A DNA stretch of 64,000 bases from Scleromatobacter humisilvae (lineage in GTDB: Bacteria > Pseudomonadota > Gammaproteobacteria > Burkholderiales > Burkholderiaceae_C): the NCBI RefSeq assembly GCF_023231945.1, contig NZ_JAJLJH010000003.1, positions 434,001 to 498,000 on the forward strand, given 5' to 3'. Position 1 is the first letter of the stretch; each line of letters begins with the position of its first letter. Below, piece after piece: positions 43,503-51,207 of this stretch. Made by a program: the position numbers and the translations under genes. The notes beneath the pieces were generated by a model. The model saw nothing but the letters and a program-made list of their open reading frames with translations. It was not told the origin of the DNA and ran no database searches.

Positions 43503-44419
43503 TCGACGGCGCCCTCGCAGGCCTTCAGCAGCCCGGCGTAGATCGAGTTGGGCGCCGGCACCGTCTCCCAGTTGTTGTGCCAGTGGATGGCCAGGAAGCG
43601 GTCGGTCGACAGCGCGTGCATGTCGAGCGCGAGGTTGTCGCGCGCCTCGAAGAATTTCGCCGGATCGCCGTACAGCACCGAGCCGGGCGTCCACAGCGGG
43701 TCGAACAGCCGCGCCGGATGCACCACCACGCCCAGCTCGGCGCAGACGTGGTCGGCGAACAGGATCCACGGCAGGAAGTTCTCGAGCTCGTTGCCCTTGC
43801 GCGTCAGCGCGGTGCTCCAGCTACGGTTGGGCAGGTACAGGATCGCCGAGTTGGCGAACGGCAGTTCCTCCCAGCGGTAGGCCCAGGCCTTGTCCCCGCA
43901 CTGGGCGGTCAGGTCGCTCGTGAAGCAGATGTCGAGGTCGACGTAGAGGCAGGCGTCGGGATAGTGCTCCAGCGGCACCAGGCAGCGCGCGAGGTCGCCG
44001 CGGTAGGCCTTGTTGCGCGTGAAGCCGGCGAACAGCTTCGACGAGTGCTTGTAGGTCAGGCCGAACTGCGGGTGCTCCCACGCGTTGCGGCGCGCCCATT
44101 GCGGGGCGATCTTGCGATGGATGGCGCGGGCGATCTGGCGCAGCTTCGGCGAGCGGTCGTAGCTGGCGACCGGCCGCGCGCTGACGTGCTTGCCGATCAG
44201 CGCGTTCAGCGAGAACGAGCGCAGCGCGATGCGCGGATGCGTCTTGATCCACTGCAGCTCGGGCGCCTCGATGGCGCTGGCATCGTCCTCGTCCAGCCAC
44301 AGCTCGTAGCGCGACTCGGGATGCTGGCGCAGGAAGCTGCGGAAGTGCAGGTCGGTGACGGCCGGCAGCCGGCCCGCCCAGTAGCCGAAGAAGGTGACGG
44401 TAGCGGGGTTGGGCGCCAT
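43499..44419 (-). CDS. Putative glycosyltransferase with DXD sugar-binding motif
   Basis: 306 residues. The opening TVTFFGYWAGRLPAVTDLHFRSFLRQHP and the acidic YVDLDICF near residue 165 (a DXD metal/nucleotide-sugar site) fit the GT32/capsular-type transferases. HWHNNWETVP near the C-terminus may be acceptor-binding. No signal or membrane segment is seen. It overlaps the GT10-like gene downstream. The family assignment is tentative. Confidence 0.7.
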   Translation of the reverse strand: MAPNPATVTFFGYWAGRLPAVTDLHFRSFLRQHPESRYELWLDEDDASAIEAPELQWIKTHPRIALRSFSLNALIGKHVSARPVASYDRSPKLRQIARAIHRKIAPQWARRNAWEHPQFGLTYKHSSKLFAGFTRNKAYRGDLARCLVPLEHYPDACLYVDLDICFTSDLTAQCGDKAWAYRWEELPFANSAILYLPNRSWSTALTRKGNELENFLPWILFADHVCAELGVVVHPARLFDPLWTPGSVLYGDPAKFFEARDNLALDMHALSTDRFLAIHWHNNWETVPAPNSIYAGLLKACEGAVE

Positions 44420-44576
44420 CAGCGGACCCGGTCGAAAGTCTTCATCGGCAGGCGGTGGTCATTGGCGGCGAGCAAGCGGTCGACGGCGATGCGCAGGATA
44501 GCCGGCGCCCGTGCGCGTCACGCGCGCGCGGGCGGGGCAAGAACGACGGACGGCGGCCTGGCGCCGCCGGACGGCA

Positions 44577-45335
44577 CTATTCCTTCCAGTGGTCGGAGAT
44601 CCACGGCGACGCCTTCGCATGGCGCCAGTTGCCATTGCTGCGGCCGGCCAGGGCGTCGGGCGGGTTCATCACGCCATGGAAGACGATGATGCGCGCCCCC
44701 TTGGGAATCGACGGGGCGAGGAAATAGTTGAGCGGAAATCGCGCGATGCTGTGGTACTTGAAACTGGCGCACCACTCGGCGGGCCAGTACTGCAGCTTGC
44801 CCTGCTCGTGCAGCACGCCGGACAAATAGGCCTGCTCGTTGCGATAGAGCTTGCGCATCGCCGCCGACTCGGCGCGGAACTTGGCCAGCACGTCGGCGTG
44901 CGCGCCGAGCTGGAAGCGGTAGACCGACGAATTGCCGGTGATGCGCCACGGCCGCTTCCAGTCGTGGATGATCAGGAACTCGCCGGGCATCTCGAAGAAC
45001 GGCGTGATGTCGTCGACGATCACGATGTCGATGTCGAGGAACAGCGCCGTGCCGCGCAGGCCGTGCAGGTCGGCCTCGAAGGTCGTGAGCTTCTTCCAGC
45101 CGCGCTCGGGCAGGCCGTCAGGCAGCGCGAGGTCGGGGATGGGCAGGCACTCGACCTCCGGGCGCACGCCCTCGGACGAATCGGTCAGGCAGACGAAGCG
45201 GAACGGGCCGCGCAGATGGCGGTGTACCATCGCGTAGAGTCTGTTGACGTATTCCGGACCGTACTTCGTACCCCACTTCATGCAGAGCACCACCCGGTTC
45301 GAAGTTCCCATCGCTGACGTCGTATCCATGATCAT
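44577..45335 (-). CDS. Glycosyltransferase-like protein, GT8-type DXD
   Basis: 252 residues from the ATG at 45335. No strong Shine-Dalgarno is present, and ATGs at 45329 and 45311 are alternatives. RVVLCMKWGTKYGPEYVNRLYAMV is followed by FRFVCLTDSS and FLDIDIVIVDDI. The DXD and its spacing are those of GT8-type nucleotide-sugar transferases. WCASFKYHSI and VFHGVMNPPDAL near the C-terminus recur in related uncharacterised proteins. It is divergent from the heptose operon and next to two other transferases. Confidence 0.75.
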   Translation of the reverse strand: MIMDTTSAMGTSNRVVLCMKWGTKYGPEYVNRLYAMVHRHLRGPFRFVCLTDSSEGVRPEVECLPIPDLALPDGLPERGWKKLTTFEADLHGLRGTALFLDIDIVIVDDITPFFEMPGEFLIIHDWKRPWRITGNSSVYRFQLGAHADVLAKFRAESAAMRKLYRNEQAYLSGVLHEQGKLQYWPAEWCASFKYHSIARFPLNYFLAPSIPKGARIIVFHGVMNPPDALAGRSNGNWRHAKASPWISDHWKE

Positions 45336-45398
45336 TGGACGGCTATCGTAACTGAGCGTCCCTGCGGCATGCGCCTGCATGCGACGCGACTCCATTCT

Positions 45399-45971
45399 AT
45401 GGCTTCACTCTTTCTCCAGAATCTTGCCGAACACCAGGCGTTGATGGCGACGCTGGGCACGCTCGACGACACCATCGCCGACGCCGGCCGCAAGCTCGCC
45501 GACGTGCTTCGCGGCGGCGGCAAGCTGATGTTCTGCGGCAACGGCGGCTCCGCCGCGGACGCCCAGCATCTCGCCTCCGAGCTGACCGGCCGCTTCATCA
45601 ACGACCGCAAGCCGCTCGCCGGGCTCGCGCTCAACACCGACAGCTCCGCGCTCACCTGCATCGGCAACGATTACTCGTTCGACGACGTCTTCGCCCGCCA
45701 GGTGAGCGGCCTCGGGCGCGCCGGCGACGGGCTGGTCGCGATCTCGACCTCCGGCAACTCGCGCAACGTGCTGCGCGCCGTGGCCGCGGCCCGCGAGGCG
45801 GGCGTGTTCACGCTGGGCCTGCTCGGACGCGACGGCGGCGCCCTGCTGCGCGAGTGCGACGCCGCGATCGTCGTGCCGCACGGCGTGACGGCGCGCATCC
45901 AGGAGGCGCACATCCTCGTCGGCCACACGCTGTGCGGGCTGATCGAACGCGAGCTGGGCGTCGCGGGATGA
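45399..45971 (+). CDS. gmhA: Phosphoheptose isomerase (sedoheptulose 7-phosphate isomerase)
   Basis: 190 residues. GmhA turns sedoheptulose 7-phosphate into D-glycero-D-manno-heptose 7-phosphate, the first step of LPS heptose synthesis. The SIS fold shows FCGNGGSAADAQHLASELTGRF and ISTSGNSRNVL. Conserved GHTLCGLIERELG ends it. The start at 45399 matches the family's N-terminus. It leads an operon of five overlapping genes; its TGA overlaps the next ATG (ATGA). Confidence 0.96.
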   Translation: MASLFLQNLAEHQALMATLGTLDDTIADAGRKLADVLRGGGKLMFCGNGGSAADAQHLASELTGRFINDRKPLAGLALNTDSSALTCIGNDYSFDDVFARQVSGLGRAGDGLVAISTSGNSRNVLRAVAAAREAGVFTLGLLGRDGGALLRECDAAIVVPHGVTARIQEAHILVGHTLCGLIERELGVAG

Positions 45972-46915
45972 GCGTGGGCACCGTCTCCATCCCGCCGCTG
46001 GCCGAGCTGGCGCGGCGGCGCATCCTGGTCGTGGGCGACGTGATGCTGGACCGCTACTGGCACGGCGCGGTGGACCGCATCTCGCCCGAGGCGCCCGTGC
46101 CCGTCGTGCGCGTCGAGCGCGTCGAGGAGCGCCTGGGCGGCGCCGCCAACGTGGCGCTCAACGTCAAGAGCCTGGGCGCGCGCGTCACGCTGCTGACCGT
46201 GGTCGGCGAGGACCAGGCCGCCGAATCGCTACGCGGCCTGCTCGCGGCGCACGGCATCGAGGCCGAGCTGCGCGCCGACGCGCAGTTCGCGACCATCCTC
46301 AAGCTGCGCGTGATCGGCCGCGCCCAGCAGCTGATCCGCATCGACTTCGAGAACGACCCGAACCACGAGGTGCTGGCGCAGATGGTCGACAGCTTCGCCG
46401 AGAAGGTGGCCGACCACGACGTCGTGCTGTTCTCCGACTACGGCAAGGGCGGCCTGACGCACATCTCCCGCATGATCGAGCTCGCGCGCGCCGCGGGCAA
46501 GCCGGTGTTCGTCGACCCGAAGGGGCGCGACTACCGGCGCTACGCCGGCGCCACCGTCATCACGCCCAACCGGGCCGAGCTGGCGCAGGTGGTGGGCAGC
46601 TGGCGCGACGAGGACGACCTGAACGCACGCGTCGCGGCGCTGCGCAAGGACATCGGCGTCGAGTCGGTGCTGCTGACGCGCTCGGAAGAGGGCATGACGC
46701 TGTTCCAGCCCGGCGGCATCGTGCACGAGCAGTCCAAGGCGCGCGAGGTCTTCGACGTCACCGGCGCCGGCGACACCGTCATCGCCGCGCTCGCCACGCT
46801 GACGGCCGCGGGGCTGCCGCTGGAGGCCGCGACGCGGCTGGCCAACAAGGCGGCCGGCATCGTGGTCGGCAAGTTCGGCACGGCCACCGCGAGCTACGAG
46901 GAACTGGTGGCGTGA
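45968..46915 (+). CDS. rfaE1: D-glycero-beta-D-manno-heptose-7-phosphate kinase (RfaE1/HldA)
   Basis: 315 residues, a PfkB-fold sugar kinase phosphorylating heptose 7-phosphate at C1. ILVVGDVMLDRYWHGAVDRISPEAPVPVV and the catalytic base region DVTGAGDTVIAALA are diagnostic. It corresponds to the N-terminal half of the two-domain HldE of enteric bacteria; here, as in most betaproteobacteria, the halves are separate genes. It overlaps gmhA upstream (ATGA) and rfaE2 downstream (GTGA). Confidence 0.96.
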   Translation: MSVGTVSIPPLAELARRRILVVGDVMLDRYWHGAVDRISPEAPVPVVRVERVEERLGGAANVALNVKSLGARVTLLTVVGEDQAAESLRGLLAAHGIEAELRADAQFATILKLRVIGRAQQLIRIDFENDPNHEVLAQMVDSFAEKVADHDVVLFSDYGKGGLTHISRMIELARAAGKPVFVDPKGRDYRRYAGATVITPNRAELAQVVGSWRDEDDLNARVAALRKDIGVESVLLTRSEEGMTLFQPGGIVHEQSKAREVFDVTGAGDTVIAALATLTAAGLPLEAATRLANKAAGIVVGKFGTATASYEELVA

Positions 46916-47409
46916 GCGCGCTGGAGGACAAGGTCTTCGACGCCGTGGCGTTGGACGCCGCCGCGCTGGCGCGCCGACTGTCCTCGCTGCCGCGGCCACT
47001 CGTGTTCACGAACGGCGTCTTCGACGTGCTGCATCGCGGCCACGTCGCCTACCTGCACGCCGCGCGGCAATGCGGCGCGAGCCTGATCGTGGCCGTCAAC
47101 TCGGACGCATCGGCGCGCGGCCTGGGCAAGGGCCCGGATCGCCCGCTCAATCGCGACATCGACCGCGCGCTCGTGCTCGCGGGGCTGGCCTCCGTCGACG
47201 CGGTCACCTTCTTCGACGAACCCACGCCCTGCGCGCTGCTCGCGCGCGTGCGGCCCGAGCTCTACGTCAAGGGCGGCGACTACGACATGGAAGCGCTCGA
47301 GGAGACGCGCCTCGTGCGATCCTGGGGCGGCGAGGCGAAGGCGATCCCGTTCGTCGACGGCTACTCCACGACATCGCTGGTGCGGCGCATCCGCGGGCAG
47401 GGCGCGTGA
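46912..47409 (+). CDS. rfaE2: D-glycero-beta-D-manno-heptose 1-phosphate adenylyltransferase (RfaE2/HldC)
   Basis: 165 residues of the nucleotidyltransferase alpha/beta fold. FTNGVFDVLHRGHVAYL contains the HXGH-type motif (HRGH), and KGGDYDMEALEETRLV and VDGYSTTSLVRRI follow. It transfers AMP to heptose 1-phosphate. The GTG start at 46912 lies in GTGA with the upstream stop. It is the separated second half of HldE. Its stop overlaps gmhB, again by GTGA. Confidence 0.96.
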   Translation: MSALEDKVFDAVALDAAALARRLSSLPRPLVFTNGVFDVLHRGHVAYLHAARQCGASLIVAVNSDASARGLGKGPDRPLNRDIDRALVLAGLASVDAVTFFDEPTPCALLARVRPELYVKGGDYDMEALEETRLVRSWGGEAKAIPFVDGYSTTSLVRRIRGQGA

Positions 47410-47957
47410 GCCGGCCCGCGGCGTTCCTCGATCGCGACGGCGTCATCAACGTCGACCACGGCTACGTGCATCGCTGGGAGGACTTCGAGTTCGTGCCCGG
47501 CGTCGTCGACGGCCTGCGGCGCCTGCAGGCCGCGGGCTACGCGCTGGTGATCGTGACCAACCAGTCCGGCATCGCGCGCGGCTTCTACGACGAGGACGCG
47601 CTGGGCCGTCTGCACGACGCGCTGCGCGCCGACCTCGCCGCGAAGGGCGTGACGCTGACGTCCATCGAGTATTGCCCGCACCTGCCGCCGCCGCATGCCG
47701 AGCTCGCGCGCTACGCGATCGATTGCGACTGCCGCAAGCCCGCGCCGGGCATGATCCTGCGGGCCGCGCGCGCGCACGATCTCGATCTCGCGCGCTCGCT
47801 GCTGTTCGGCGATCGCGCGACCGACCTCGAGGCCGGACGCCGCGCCGGCGTCGGCCGCTGCGTGCTGCTCGCGGCCGACGCCAAGCCGGGCCCGCAGCCG
47901 GTCGACTACCTGAACCTGCCCGAGGCGCTGGACGCGCTGTCGGTGCCCGCCGCTTGA
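47406..47957 (+). CDS. gmhB: D-glycero-beta-D-manno-heptose 1,7-bisphosphate 7-phosphatase
   Basis: 183 residues. GmhB removes the 7-phosphate, giving heptose 1-phosphate. The HAD nucleophile motif is FLDRDGVIN, then VTNQSGIARGFYDE. Zinc-type cysteines lie in EYCPHLPPPH and CDCRKPAPGM. LLFGDRATDLEAGRRAGV is the closing motif. The GTG at 47406 is in GTGA. The stop overlaps a TTG start of the glycosyltransferase (TTGA). In the pathway it acts between RfaE1 and RfaE2. Confidence 0.96.
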   Translation: MSRPAAFLDRDGVINVDHGYVHRWEDFEFVPGVVDGLRRLQAAGYALVIVTNQSGIARGFYDEDALGRLHDALRADLAAKGVTLTSIEYCPHLPPPHAELARYAIDCDCRKPAPGMILRAARAHDLDLARSLLFGDRATDLEAGRRAGVGRCVLLAADAKPGPQPVDYLNLPEALDALSVPAA

Positions 47958-49051
47958 CCTGGCCCCTCGTCGCCATCGAGGCCACCAACCTGACGGACGA
48001 CCGCGCCACGGGCGTCGGCCGCTACACGCGCCAGCTCGTCGAGGCGCTGTCGACGCTGGACGTCCCCGCGCCAGACGAGTTCGAGCTGCTGCAGCTGTGC
48101 AAGCGCTCGCGCTGGAAGCTGCGCGATCGGCTGGCGCAGGGGCCGCGGCTGCGCGCGCAGTCCTGGTACGGCGCGATCTGGCCGCTGCCCCGGCCCGCGT
48201 GCAAGGTGCTCCACGTGCCCGACGAACGCGAGCCGCCGTGGAACGTGCCGGTGGTCGCCACGGTGCATGACCTGTACGCGGCGCTCAATATCAACTACGT
48301 CGACGAGAGCAAGCGCCAGCGCAAGCTGCGCTTCTACGAACACCTGCGCGATCGCTGCACGCGGCTGGTGTGCGTCAGCGAGAACACGCGGCAGGATTTC
48401 CTGCGGCTCGTCGGCGGCGATCCGGCGCGCCTGAAGGTCGTGCCGCTGGGCGTGTCGCCCATCTTCCGGCCGCACTCGGCGGCGGAGATCGACGCCCTGC
48501 GCGCGCGCCTTCGCCTTGATGGCCCTTACCTGCTGTTCGTCGGCGCCACGGCCAACAAGAACCTGGCGCGCGTGGTCGAGGCGTTCGCGGCGGGGCGCTT
48601 CACGCGCGACTTCTCGCTCGTCGTCGCGGGCCAGCAATCGGCCGAGGTGCTGGCGTCGTTGACGTCCCGCCTGGCCACGCTGGGCCTCGCGTCGCGCGTG
48701 CACCTGGCCGGCCACGTGGGCGATGCGGACCTGCCCGCGCTCTACGCCGGCGCGGCGGCCTACCTGTTCCCGTCGCTCTACGAAGGCTACGGCCTGCCGA
48801 TCCTCGAAGCCATGGCCAGCGGCACGCCCGTCCTTGCGAGCGACCGTGGCAGCTGCCCCGAGGTGGCGGCGGGGCAGGCCGTCATCGTCGACCCGACCGA
48901 CGTCGACGCGCTGGCCGCGGGCATCGCGGCCACGCTGGCGATGCCTGCCGACCGCCGCGCCGCGGCGCTCGCGCATGCCCGCGCCCGCACGTGGGCCGAG
49001 ACGGCGCGCGGCACGCTTGCGGTCTGGCGCGAGGCGATGGCCGAGGCTTAG
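47954..49051 (+). CDS. Glycosyltransferase family 4 (GT1-type) protein
   Basis: 365 residues. TTG at 47954 overlaps the gmhB stop (TTGA), the only in-frame start that keeps the N-terminal strand LVAIEATNLTDDRATGVGRYTRQLVEAL. The GT-B C-terminal domain has LLFVGATANKNLARVVEAF and the donor-binding FPSLYEGYGLPILEAMASGTPVLAS. GT4 enzymes add a sugar to LPS core or O-antigen. It closes the gmhA operon, so a heptose- or core-related role is likely. Its last four bases overlap the convergent GT9 gene. Confidence 0.9.
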   Translation: MTWPLVAIEATNLTDDRATGVGRYTRQLVEALSTLDVPAPDEFELLQLCKRSRWKLRDRLAQGPRLRAQSWYGAIWPLPRPACKVLHVPDEREPPWNVPVVATVHDLYAALNINYVDESKRQRKLRFYEHLRDRCTRLVCVSENTRQDFLRLVGGDPARLKVVPLGVSPIFRPHSAAEIDALRARLRLDGPYLLFVGATANKNLARVVEAFAAGRFTRDFSLVVAGQQSAEVLASLTSRLATLGLASRVHLAGHVGDADLPALYAGAAAYLFPSLYEGYGLPILEAMASGTPVLASDRGSCPEVAAGQAVIVDPTDVDALAAGIAATLAMPADRRAAALAHARARTWAETARGTLAVWREAMAEA

Positions 49052-50079
49052 GCCAGGCCCAGTTCGCGCAGCGCCTGCGCGGCCACGTCGCTGGCGCGGA
49101 TGTCGTGCAGCGACGCCGCCTGCACGAGGCGCATCGTCTGCGGATCGTGTTCCAGCGGCGGGCGCGGCCCCAGCACCACGAAGGTCGGCGTGCCGACCGC
49201 GGCGGCGATCTGCACGGCGCCGGTGTCGTTGCCGATGCACGACTGAACCAGCGACAGCGCGGCGACGCTGTCGGCCACCGTGCCGTCGGTCATCGTGGCG
49301 ACGTGCGCACGCAGCGGCGCCGGGATGCGCGCGAGGATGGATCGTGCGAGCGCGGCTTCCGCGGGACCGGCCAGCAGCAGCACGCCGTGGCCGCGGGCCG
49401 CGAACAGGGTCGCGAGCTCGACGAACTGCGCCTCGCCCCACTGCTTGAACGGCTCGGACGCCCCGATCGCCAGCGCGTGCAGCGGCCGCGGCAACGGCGC
49501 GAGGCGCGCCTGCATGCGCGCCAGCGCGTCGGGCCGCACGCTCAGGCGCGGCACGACCGGGGCATCGCACCAGCCCTGCGCGATCGCGAAGGCGCTGGCG
49601 TCCTTGTAGCTGGCCACCGCCGGGCCCTCGTACAGGCGGATCCACGGCGACGGGGTCAACATCCAGCGCTGCAGCCAGGTGGCGCCGTAGCCCAGGCGCG
49701 TGCGGATGCCCGCGCGCCAGGCCACGAACAGCGCGCGCGCCGGATGGTCGGAGAACAGCACCAGCCGCTCGAACCGCTCGGAGGCGAGCTGCGCCGCGAA
49801 GCGGAGCAGCCCTGCCAGGCCGCTGTGGCGCCCGCGCCGGCGCTCGCTGCGGCGCGGCCGGCGGTCGAAGTCGACCACCTCGCGCAGCCAGGGCTCATGG
49901 CCGATCAGCTCGCGCGCCATCACGCTCGGCGCGGCGATCAGCGTGACCTGCCCGTCGCTGCTGGTCCCGGCGATGAGCCGCAGGTACTCGGCATGCCAGA
50001 CGAGGTCGCCCATGCCGTTCTGCTGCAGCAGCACGGCGGTGCGCGGGCGCGTGTCGACGCGAGGCGGGGCGCTGCTCAA
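49048..50079 (-). CDS. Glycosyltransferase family 9 (heptosyltransferase-like), second of tandem pair
   Basis: 343 residues. TTG at 50079 lies in TTGA with the upstream stop. The GT9 donor domain shows PLHALAIGASEPFKQWGEAQFVELATLF and IGNDTGAVQIAAAVGTPTFVVLGPRPPLEHDP. It is a close paralogue of the upstream gene: both share GMGDLVWHA, the SYKD/AYKD segment with WCDAP/FADAP, and the PRPLHALAIGASEP block. GT9 enzymes transfer L,D-heptose or related sugars to the LPS inner core. The pair probably arose by local duplication. Confidence 0.9.
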   Translation of the reverse strand: MSSAPPRVDTRPRTAVLLQQNGMGDLVWHAEYLRLIAGTSSDGQVTLIAAPSVMARELIGHEPWLREVVDFDRRPRRSERRRGRHSGLAGLLRFAAQLASERFERLVLFSDHPARALFVAWRAGIRTRLGYGATWLQRWMLTPSPWIRLYEGPAVASYKDASAFAIAQGWCDAPVVPRLSVRPDALARMQARLAPLPRPLHALAIGASEPFKQWGEAQFVELATLFAARGHGVLLLAGPAEAALARSILARIPAPLRAHVATMTDGTVADSVAALSLVQSCIGNDTGAVQIAAAVGTPTFVVLGPRPPLEHDPQTMRLVQAASLHDIRASDVAAQALRELGLA

Positions 50080-51101
50080 GATCGTGCGACGCTTGCCGGC
50101 AGTGATTCGAGCACGCGCTGCGCGACGTCCTCCGGCCGGATCTCGGCCAGGCTCTTCGCAACGATCAGGTGCAAGGTCCCGGGATCGTGCTCGAGCGGCG
50201 GCCGCGGGCCCAGCACGACCCAGGAGGGCGTGCCGACCGCCGCGGCGATCTGCACGGCGCCGGTGTCGTTGCCGATGCAGGTCTGCACCAGCGACATCGT
50301 CGCGACCGTCTCGGCGACGGTGCCGTCGGTGATGGCGCGCACGTGGCCGCGCAGGTCGGCGGCGATGCGATGCAGCGTGGCGTCGGCGATCTCGCGCTCG
50401 GCCGGACCGGCGACCAGCACGACGCCATGGCCCTCGCGCGCCAGCCGGGTGGCCAGCGCGACGAAGTTGTCGACGCCCCATTGCTTGTACGGCTCGGAGG
50501 CGCCGATCGCCAGCGCGTGCAGCGGCCGCGGCAGGCCGGCCAGGCGGGCGCCGGCGTGGGCCAGCGCGTCCTGCCGCACGACCAGGCTGGGCACGACGGG
50601 CGCGTCGGCGAAGCCGTGCGCGATCGCGAAGGCGGTGACGTCCTTGTAGGCCGTGACGGCCGGCCCCGAGTAGGCCTTGATCCACGGCCCCGAGGTCAGC
50701 AGCCGCCGCTGCAGCCAGCTCGTGCCGTAGCCCAGGCGCTGCGGGATGCCCGCGGCGACCGCGACGAGCGTGCGGTTGGTGTGGTTGGTCAGCAGGATGA
50801 TGCGGTCGAAGCCGTAGGGCCGCAGCTCGACGCCCATGCGCCACAGGCCCAGCGTGCCGCGATGGCGGCCGCGGCGCTTCTCCTCGCGGCGCGGGTGGCG
50901 GTCGAAATCGATGATCTCGCGCACGCAGGGCTCGTGGCCGATCAGCTGGCGCGCGAACGTCGTGGGCGAGGCGATGACCGTGACCTGGCCGTCGCGGCTG
51001 GTCTCGGCGATGCGGCGGATGTAGGGCGCGTGCCAGACCAGGTCGCCCATCCCGACCCACTGGTGCAGCACCGCCGTGCGAGGCCGGGTATCGACAGTCA
51101 C
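50076..51101 (-). CDS. Glycosyltransferase family 9 (heptosyltransferase-like), first of tandem pair
   Basis: 341 residues. The GTG at 51101 follows GGAGGGGC. The N-terminal GT-B half has WVGMGDLVWHAPYIRRIAET. The donor half has LPRPLHALAIGASEPYKQWG and CIGNDTGAVQIAAAVGTPSW. It corresponds to WaaC/WaaF-like enzymes, though the acceptor is unknown. It overlaps its paralogue downstream by four bases. The G+C-rich element at 51102-51207 separates it from lapB. Confidence 0.9.
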   Translation of the reverse strand: MTVDTRPRTAVLHQWVGMGDLVWHAPYIRRIAETSRDGQVTVIASPTTFARQLIGHEPCVREIIDFDRHPRREEKRRGRHRGTLGLWRMGVELRPYGFDRIILLTNHTNRTLVAVAAGIPQRLGYGTSWLQRRLLTSGPWIKAYSGPAVTAYKDVTAFAIAHGFADAPVVPSLVVRQDALAHAGARLAGLPRPLHALAIGASEPYKQWGVDNFVALATRLAREGHGVVLVAGPAEREIADATLHRIAADLRGHVRAITDGTVAETVATMSLVQTCIGNDTGAVQIAAAVGTPSWVVLGPRPPLEHDPGTLHLIVAKSLAEIRPEDVAQRVLESLPASVARS

Positions 51102-51207
51102 TTGAGCCCCTCCCGCGCCGAGTGGGGCGCTGCGGCCCCCGAGGGGACTGCGTGCCTCCTTGGGGCGGCCCGGCGCACGGCCCGCAGAAGGCTTGCCTTT
51201 GGGCGCG
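51102..51207. repeat. G+C-rich stop-linked intergenic repeat, copy 3
   Basis: Read on the minus strand, the lapB TGA is followed by CGCGCCCAAAGGCAAGCC, then GCCGGGCCGCCCCAAGGAGG and CCCCTCGGGGGCCGCAGCG. The CCCC-T(C)GGGG core and the block after the stop match the other copies. The Shine-Dalgarno of the GT9 gene lies at its far end. Confidence 0.45.
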
